Positions 5,521 to 8,005 of a DNA stretch of 8,005 bases are shown piece after piece. The stretch spans positions 1 to 8,005 of the forward strand of contig JABDPL010000322.1 of assembly GCA_013042825.1 (NCBI GenBank), read 5' to 3'. Position numbers and translations under genes: made by a program. The stretch is from Flavobacteriaceae bacterium. GTDB taxonomy: Bacteria > Bacteroidota > Bacteroidia > Flavobacteriales > Flavobacteriaceae. A model generated the notes under the pieces. That model was given only the letters and a program-made list of their open reading frames with translations. It ran no database searches and had not been told where the DNA came from. Each line of letters starts with the position of its first letter. Position 1 is the first letter of the stretch.

Positions 5521-6102
5521 TTATCTAAAGAAATATAAAAAGAAAAACAGGTAAAGCCATAAAATATCAACGAAATGCCAGAAGGTTGAGGCCAGTTCAA
5601 ACCCCAGCATTTGTCCCGCTTGATATTTTTGTTTAAAATGATTATAAATTACCACTACCAAAGCTATCAATCCGGCAATCACGTGCAGTATATGCAGTGC
5701 AGCGATCACATAAATATACGACATGGTTACATTACTCGATTCACCGGTGAAGTAATAGCCCGATGCAACAATTTGATTGAATCCCTGGACCTGGCTTATA
5801 ATGAAAGTGATTCCCAGGACAAAGGTCAAGATGAGGAATGCGGTGGTGACCGAGCGATTACCGCTATTAAGGCTGCGCTTGGCCAGAAGGAGAGCAATAC
5901 TGCTGATGACAATGATTATTGTACTTATCGTGAATGCCTGGGGCAATTGAAAATCTGCTAACCAGTCATCTCTTGAACTGCTGACGATAAAGGCACTTGT
6001 AATAGCCGCAAACGACATGATAAGGGAAATGATCCCGAACCATAACATCATCTTCTTAGCCCTAACCTTCTTTTGCTCCGGAGTCCCTTGAGTTAAATCC
6101 AT
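5521..6102 (-). CDS. Heme-copper oxidase subunit III, short form
   Basis: This 193-residue protein has five helices at about 18-40, 57-75, 85-107, 127-152 and 172-193, the plain layout of CyoC/CtaE. Signatures include KKMMLWFGIISLIMSF at the first helix, AALHILHVIAGL (134-145; the counterpart of GFHGFHVFSG in the long form) and TFWHFVDILWLYLFF (173-187). The loop between helices 3 and 4 is only about 20 residues, without the insert seen in its neighbour. At the position of the Glu in helix 3 of the long form (QAWEW) this protein has QVQGF, so the two copies are not interchangeable. It begins 1 base after the cyoE stop. Two subunit III genes in tandem may both enter one oxidase or have split roles. 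Confidence 0.9.
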   Translation of the reverse strand: MDLTQGTPEQKKVRAKKMMLWFGIISLIMSFAAITSAFIVSSSRDDWLADFQLPQAFTISTIIIVISSIALLLAKRSLNSGNRSVTTAFLILTFVLGITFIISQVQGFNQIVASGYYFTGESSNVTMSYIYVIAALHILHVIAGLIALVVVIYNHFKQKYQAGQMLGFELASTFWHFVDILWLYLFFFLYFFR

Positions 6103-6103
6103 A

Positions 6104-7003
6104 TTATCTGAGGAATTTGTCTAATACGTAAATGATTTGAATTAAGGTTATATAAGAAACACTTGCCAGCATGAGCTGCCGTGCAGCTTTTGAAGTCATT
6201 TTTTTGAATAGCTGAAAAGCGTAATACAACATGAGCAAGCCGGCTCCGAATGAAATAATAGCTCCTACAACGGTCAATTGTAACCTGCCGGTTATGCCAA
6301 AAACCGGGACAATGGAGACAATAATGGTCCAGACCGTATACAATATAGCTTGCATTGCCGTGGCCTTGTCCCGCTTTCCTGTTGGCAGCAGGTTAAATCC
6401 GGCTTTTTGGTAATCTTCATGCAGAAACCATCCTATGGCCCAAAAATGCGGGAATTGCCAAAAAAATTGAAGCATGAATAGCATACCGGGTTCAATTCCG
6501 AATTCGTTTGTTGCGGCAACCCATCCCAGCATGAATGGAATGGCCCCGGGAATAGCACCCACGAATACGGCGAGTGGAGTAACCGTTTTCAACGGTGTAT
6601 AGGCGCTCGTATACAAAAAGATAGATACCGCACCGAACATAGCCGTTTTGGGGTTTATCACATATAATATTCCAATCCCTGCCAGAGTCATGATGCTCGC
6701 CAGTATAAAAGCAAATCTAACCGACATACGACCAGCCGGAATAGGCCGGTCTTTGGTACGCTCCATCAATGCATCATAATCACGTTCGATGATCTGATTG
6801 AAGACGTTTGATGCCCCTACCATGCAATAGCCGCCGATAGCCAAAAGCAACAAGATGAAAAAATCGATCTCCTCTGCCCCGAGAAGATATCCCGCAATAG
6901 ATGAGAACACCACACTAAGGGATAGCCTCATCTTAGTGACTTCCTTGAGATCCTTTATATTTATGCTGAATGAATACGTAGGCTTTACCGTGCTCGACAT
7001 CAT
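6104..7003 (-). CDS. cyoE: Protoheme IX farnesyltransferase (heme O synthase)
   Basis: This UbiA-family membrane prenyltransferase adds the farnesyl group to protoheme to make heme O, the precursor of heme A for aa3-type oxidases. It is 299 residues long, normal for CyoE/CtaB, with 8-9 helices. The first Asp-rich motif is N69-QIIE-R-D75-Y-D77-ALMERTKDRPIPAGR, characteristic of heme O synthases. The second conserved region is present as YTPLKTVTPLAVFVGAIPGA (about 134-153), followed by FWQFPHFWAIGW and HEDYQKAGFNLLP. Two ATG codons stand side by side (7003 and 7000); either may be used. It is the first gene of the oxidase unit, with a well-formed promoter 32 bases upstream. Heme A synthase (CtaA), which acts next, is not in the window. 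Confidence 0.96.
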   Translation of the reverse strand: MMSSTVKPTYSFSINIKDLKEVTKMRLSLSVVFSSIAGYLLGAEEIDFFILLLLAIGGYCMVGASNVFNQIIERDYDALMERTKDRPIPAGRMSVRFAFILASIMTLAGIGILYVINPKTAMFGAVSIFLYTSAYTPLKTVTPLAVFVGAIPGAIPFMLGWVAATNEFGIEPGMLFMLQFFWQFPHFWAIGWFLHEDYQKAGFNLLPTGKRDKATAMQAILYTVWTIIVSIVPVFGITGRLQLTVVGAIISFGAGLLMLYYAFQLFKKMTSKAARQLMLASVSYITLIQIIYVLDKFLR

Positions 7004-7034
7004 TTCAATTAATATGGCCTTTCTTTAGCGAGTG

Positions 7035-7065
7035 CAAAGATACTTGATAAATCGAACAACAACAA
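7035..7065 (-). promoter_or_regulatory. Bacteroidota-type promoter of the cyoE-oxidase operon
   Basis: On the minus strand TATCTTTG (7042-7035) matches TAnnTTTG exactly. It is preceded by three consecutive TTG triplets (7065-7057) at spacings of 20, 17 and 14 bases; the first two fit the -33 element. Transcription should start near 7028, leaving a leader of about 25 bases without a Shine-Dalgarno sequence at the right distance. This is the best promoter in the window. Confidence 0.72.
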
Positions 7066-7148
7066 TTTGTGAAATGGCTTATTTTTATTTCCTGAATATA
7101 TCAAGAAAGGATTCCTTAATTTTAATCGTTTATAAAAAATAACACCAA

Positions 7149-8005
7149 ATGAAAACATGTCTCAGGATTATTGCTGTCTTATTATTTTTTGCTCCACTAT
7201 GGACCTCGTCGCAGAACATGGATGATGTAAAAATTGAAACTGTTCAACTATCTGATCAAGTTTTTATGCTGCTTGGAAGAGGAGGTAACATAGGTGTCTC
7301 CGTTGGTGAAGATGGCGTTTTTGTTGTCGATGATCAGTTTGCACCGCTCAGCGATAAGATACTTACTGCGATCAGGACACTTAGCGATCAGCCGCTGCGA
7401 TTCCTGGCCAACACACACTGGCATGGTGACCATACGGGTGGTAACGCCAATATGGCTAAGGCCGGGGCCACCATAATGGCGCACACTAATGTCAGGAAAC
7501 GGCTTGTGGAAACCCCTTTGCGGGATAATTCGCAAAGGCCAAAAGAGGCCCTTCCTGTAATTACATTCAACGATATGGCAAATCTTTATCTGAACGGCGA
7601 GCATATCGCGTTTTTCCATGTAGATAATGCACATACCGACGGAGATATCATGGTTTATTTTTCATCAAGTAATGTACTTCATACAGGTGACAATTACTTT
7701 AGGGAACGATTCCCTTACATCGATCTTAACTCGGGAGGAAGTATAGAAGGCTATATCGCTGCTGTTGAACGCGCGCTTATGGTAATCGATGAGGAGACCA
7801 AAATCATTCCGGGTCATGGCACCGTTTCGAACAAAGCTGAGTACAAATCTTTCCTTGACATGTTGAAATCGATGCGAGACGCTGTAAAAAAACATATGAA
7901 AGCTGGAAAAACAGAAGAAGAAATAGTCTCAGACCGGTCAATAACCCAGTTTTACGAAGATAAGGGCTATGGCAGCGGCTTTATAAACGGTGAACGCTTC
8001 AGGCG
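7149..8005 (+). CDS. Secreted MBL-fold metallo-hydrolase (C-terminus cut by window edge)
   Basis: An open frame of 285 codons runs from ATG at 7149 to the window end without a stop. Residues 1-22 (MKTCLRIIAVLLFFAPLWTSSQ) are a signal peptide, so the enzyme is probably periplasmic. The metallo-beta-lactamase fold is clear: GGNIGVSVGEDGVFVVD (45-61), the zinc motif H90-W-H92-G-D94-H95, then H162 (NAHTDGD), D181 (LHTGDNYF) and H223 (IPGHG). Asp at 181 instead of the Cys of class B1 beta-lactamases resembles the glyoxalase II-like dinuclear site, so beta-lactamase activity is not implied; the substrate is unknown. The end (YGSGFINGERF) looks close to the usual C-terminus, so perhaps 10-20 residues are missing. 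It diverges from cyoE across 145 bases; TAATTTTA at 7117-7124 is a one-off -7 box with no TTG partner. No Shine-Dalgarno sequence is seen, only an A-rich leader. Confidence 0.92.
   Translation, partial: MKTCLRIIAVLLFFAPLWTSSQNMDDVKIETVQLSDQVFMLLGRGGNIGVSVGEDGVFVVDDQFAPLSDKILTAIRTLSDQPLRFLANTHWHGDHTGGNANMAKAGATIMAHTNVRKRLVETPLRDNSQRPKEALPVITFNDMANLYLNGEHIAFFHVDNAHTDGDIMVYFSSSNVLHTGDNYFRERFPYIDLNSGGSIEGYIAAVERALMVIDEETKIIPGHGTVSNKAEYKSFLDMLKSMRDAVKKHMKAGKTEEEIVSDRSITQFYEDKGYGSGFINGERFR

Noticed and set aside
5611..5961. Plus-strand open frame of 116 codons
   Set aside because: It is antisense to the short subunit III, and its residue composition is unlike a real protein.
7248..7634. Minus-strand open frame of 128 codons
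   Set aside because: It lies antisense to the zinc-motif region of the MBL hydrolase and its product shows no domain; the plus-strand frame has all metal ligands.
7665..7895. Minus-strand open frame of 76 codons
   Set aside because: It is also a shadow of the MBL gene, without a recognisable motif.

Overview
The window looks like chromosomal DNA of a member of the Bacteroidota, most likely the Flavobacteriaceae. The evidence is a protein with a C-terminal type IX secretion sorting domain, promoter boxes of the Bacteroidota form (TAnnTTTG with an upstream TTG), start codons without Shine-Dalgarno sequences, and a tightly packed block of cytochrome oxidase genes in an order that I recall from other flavobacteria. 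I cannot name a genus. All genes except the last one are on the minus strand, so in transcription order the window is read from about position 7065 down to 1.

The first unit (7065 to 3985) has a good promoter and encodes heme O synthase (cyoE), a short and a long heme-copper oxidase subunit III, and an oxidase subunit IV. It ends in a clear hairpin terminator. The long subunit III carries an insert of about 115 residues that should lie in the periplasm. A single gene follows (3866 to 3054). It encodes a secreted protein with a laminin-B-like body and a type IX sorting tail, and it ends in its own terminator, whose stem is almost the same as that of the previous one.

The next unit (2983 to 877) looks like an oxidase copper-assembly operon. 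It encodes a membrane-anchored protein that appears to be a cysteine-free relative of Sco, a genuine Sco/SenC protein with the CxxxC plus His copper site, a DUF420 membrane protein with four histidines, and a 72-residue membrane protein with an exposed CxxC pair. No oxidase subunit I or II gene and no heme A synthase gene is present, so these must lie elsewhere. The secreted protein gene separates the oxidase subunits from the assembly factors.

The left end (779 to 1) holds an ABC ATPase of the LolD/MacB type and the first 27 codons of its overlapping permease. They are preceded by an inverted repeat and a cluster of TTAGT half-sites that looks like an operator. The right end (7149 to 8005, plus strand) holds most of a secreted metallo-beta-lactamase-fold hydrolase, divergent from cyoE and cut by the window edge.

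There are no RNA genes, CRISPR arrays, insertion sequences or phage genes that I can support. No gap between genes exceeds 300 bases. The least ordinary elements are the Cys-less Sco-like protein next to Sco, the small CxxC protein, the subunit III insert, and the sorting-domain gene bracketed by matching terminators. These are mostly uncharacterised parts of a known respiratory system, and I do not see a wholly new system.
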